DNA from: Candidatus Peregrinibacteria bacterium UBA1369
Lineage (GTDB): Bacteria; Patescibacteriota; Gracilibacteria; UBA1369
Length of the DNA: 6,220 bases
Assembly (NCBI GenBank): GCA_002305925.1
Contig: DBRL01000002.1
Coordinates: forward strand, 18,266-24,485
Direction: 5' to 3'
In this document: positions 4,715 through 6,220 of the stretch, in pieces
Layout: every line of letters begins with the position of its first letter
How positions within the stretch are numbered: position 1 is the first letter of the stretch
The notes under the pieces: generated by a model
The model's database searches: none
Seen by the model: only the letters and a program-made list of their open reading frames with translations
What the model was told of the DNA's origin: nothing
Position numbers and translations under genes: made by a program

Positions 4715-6220
4715 TCACTGATTGGCCGTGACGGTTGCCTTGATGCGGCGGATGCCGGCCGAGCAGGCCTCTTCCTTGAGAATTTTGAAGCCCTGCAATT
4801 CGGAGATGTTTTTGACATGCGGGCCGGTGCAGATTTCCTTGGAAAAGGCTTTTTCTGCCTCGCTCAGCGGGGCGCCGACGGTGTAGACGGTGACATTGTT
4901 GGAATATTTGTCGTTGAAGAGGCCGATGGCGCCTTTGGACTTGGCGGCGTCGGGACTGGTTTCCTCACAGTGCACCTCCAGCCCTTTGGCAATCTGCTCG
5001 TTGACCAGGGCCTCGACTTTGGCGATTTCTTCCGGGGTCATTTTGGCGGGATGGGAGAAATCGAAACGCAGGCGCTCGGGGTTGATGTTGCTGCCCTTCT
5101 GCTCGACATGCGGGCCGAGCACGCTGCGCAGGGCCTGATGCAATAGATGGGTGGCGGTGTGCAGGCGGACGGTGGCAGCGGTGGTGTCGGCCAGGCCGCT
5201 CTTGAATTTGTGTTCCGAGCCCTGGCGGGAAAGGTCTTTGTGCGCCTCGATGCGGCGATCGTAATCGGATCGGTCGATCTGCAGGCCGCGGCGGGTGGCC
5301 ATTTCCATGGTGATTTCCAGCGGAAAACCATAGGTGGTGACCAGGTTAAAGACATCCTCGCCGGAGATCACCCCGTTGACGGGCTTGGCCATTTCAAAAT
5401 ATTTGACGCCGTTCTGAAGGGTTTTGGAAAATTTGGCCAGCTCCTCGCCCACTGCCAAAAGGATGCTCTGCCGGCGCTCCTCCAGCAGCGGATAGGCGGG
5501 CGACATTTTGGCGATCACCGCAGCGGAAAGCTCCTCGAGCAATTCCACGCCACCACCGATATTCTGCAGGGCCACCAGGGCGCGGCGCAGCAGACGGCGG
5601 ATGAAATAGCCCTGGTCTTTGTTGGACGGATAGCCGCCGTCGGCGATCAGGAAAGTGGCGGCGCGGATGTGGTCGGTGACGACGCGGAAATCGTGGGTGT
5701 GGTCGGAGTATTTCTGGCCGGTACGTTCTTCGATCAGACTGATGTAGGGAGCGAAGAGGTCGGTTTCAAAAACCTCTTTTTTGCCCTGCACTACCTGCAG
5801 AAGCCGCTCCAGTCCGCCGCCAAAATCGACGTTGCGCTGGGAAATTTCCTCCCAGGAATCGGGGGTTTTGCGATACTGGATAAAAACCGAATTGCCGATT
5901 TCCAGAAAACGTCCGCAGTCACAGTTGGGGTGGCAATATTTTCCAAATTTCGGGTCATGCGGCAAGCCGGTATCATAAAAAGTTTCCGAATCTGGGCCCC
6001 CCACCTCGCCGACGGCATCTCCCCTTTTCCACCAGTTTTTGTCGACATAGGGGAAAAGGCGCTGTTTTTCGAAGTCCAGCTCCACGCCGGGGCCGAGTTC
6101 GCCCTTGCCGGTGGTGGCGGGGGCAACATCGGCGGCAAGGCCGTGTTTTTCGAAGATGGAACGCAGCACTTCTATACTTTCATCGTCCCTGGCCACCACG
6201 TCGTTGCCGGCAAAGACGCT
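4715..6220 (-). CDS. alaS: Alanyl-tRNA synthetase, N-terminus outside window, lacking C-terminal domain
   Basis: The frame is open to base 6220 (it begins ...SVFAGND), so the start is outside; 501 residues are visible, ending at TGA 4717-4715. It attaches Ala to tRNA-Ala and edits mischarged Ser/Gly. Numbering from 6220, the fragment shows the late catalytic domain: GGPDSETFYD (74-83), a YCHPNCDCGRFLEI cluster (95-108) that may bind zinc, and motif 3-like VDFGGGLERLL (131-141). The tRNA-recognition part has TDHIRAATFLIADGGYPSN (182-200) and GYFIRRLLRRA. The editing domain has HTATHLLH (354-361) and CTGPH (464-468), the four usual zinc ligands, plus GAIGLF. The protein stops soon after AGIRRIKAT, where full-length bacterial AlaRS goes on with a coiled-coil and C-Ala domain, so it is a short form. 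The GTG at 6199 is internal. No terminator follows; the aspS promoter starts at once. Confidence 0.95.
   Translation of the reverse strand, partial: SVFAGNDVVARDDESIEVLRSIFEKHGLAADVAPATTGKGELGPGVELDFEKQRLFPYVDKNWWKRGDAVGEVGGPDSETFYDTGLPHDPKFGKYCHPNCDCGRFLEIGNSVFIQYRKTPDSWEEISQRNVDFGGGLERLLQVVQGKKEVFETDLFAPYISLIEERTGQKYSDHTHDFRVVTDHIRAATFLIADGGYPSNKDQGYFIRRLLRRALVALQNIGGGVELLEELSAAVIAKMSPAYPLLEERRQSILLAVGEELAKFSKTLQNGVKYFEMAKPVNGVISGEDVFNLVTTYGFPLEITMEMATRRGLQIDRSDYDRRIEAHKDLSRQGSEHKFKSGLADTTAATVRLHTATHLLHQALRSVLGPHVEQKGSNINPERLRFDFSHPAKMTPEEIAKVEALVNEQIAKGLEVHCEETSPDAAKSKGAIGLFNDKYSNNVTVYTVGAPLSEAEKAFSKEICTGPHVKNISELQGFKILKEEACSAGIRRIKATVTANQ

Noticed and set aside
4125..4721. 198-codon open frame on the + strand antisense to aspS and its leader
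   Set aside because: It is the reverse complement of the aspS N-terminus and T-box; no family motifs or ribosome binding site.

Overview
The window carries three genes on the + strand and two aminoacyl-tRNA synthetase genes on the - strand, converging at about 3157-3191. TGA is an ordinary stop here (code 11). The gene content resembles a Candidate Phyla Radiation (Patescibacteria) genome: a surface protein whose SLH repeats have the Cys-flanked form common in that group, a single-chain archaeal-type AspRS, and an AlaRS that stops right after its editing domain. This placement is an inference from family style. I cannot name a lineage.

Plus strand, 1-3156: the 3' end of a YibE/F-like multi-pass membrane protein; 10 bp later a 670-residue secreted protein with SLH repeats, a Gly/Ser/Thr/Asp linker and a right-handed parallel beta-helix; 5 bp later a small HD-superfamily protein in which the metal-binding HD pair reads HE. 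The tight spacing suggests one transcript, but the three products have no obvious shared pathway.

Minus strand, 6220-3192: alaS (5' end outside the window), then a 215-bp gap, then aspS. The gap is the most interesting part. It holds a strong sigma70-type promoter (TTGACA, 16 bp, TATGAT) starting 2 nt after the alaS stop, then a leader of about 178 nt that I read as a complete T-box riboswitch. Its parts are: a very short Stem I with a kink-turn and an apical GAC (Asp) specifier followed by A; a Stem II; a small H-type pseudoknot whose loop carries the F-box CCGTTA; a Stem III; and a canonical T-box bulge TGGCACC between two 4-bp helices. TGGC complements the GCCA 3' end expected of tRNA-Asp (discriminator G). 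The 3' strand of the T-box helix can pair instead with the aspS Shine-Dalgarno AGGG, and no U-tract follows. The switch therefore looks translational: uncharged tRNA-Asp would free the ribosome binding site. An aspS T-box with ultrashort Stem I and SD sequestration in a probable CPR genome is unusual as far as I know.

The AspRS has His at the anticodon-domain position associated with relaxed specificity in archaeal-type enzymes. It may therefore charge both tRNA-Asp and tRNA-Asn, while its switch appears to read only the Asp codon.
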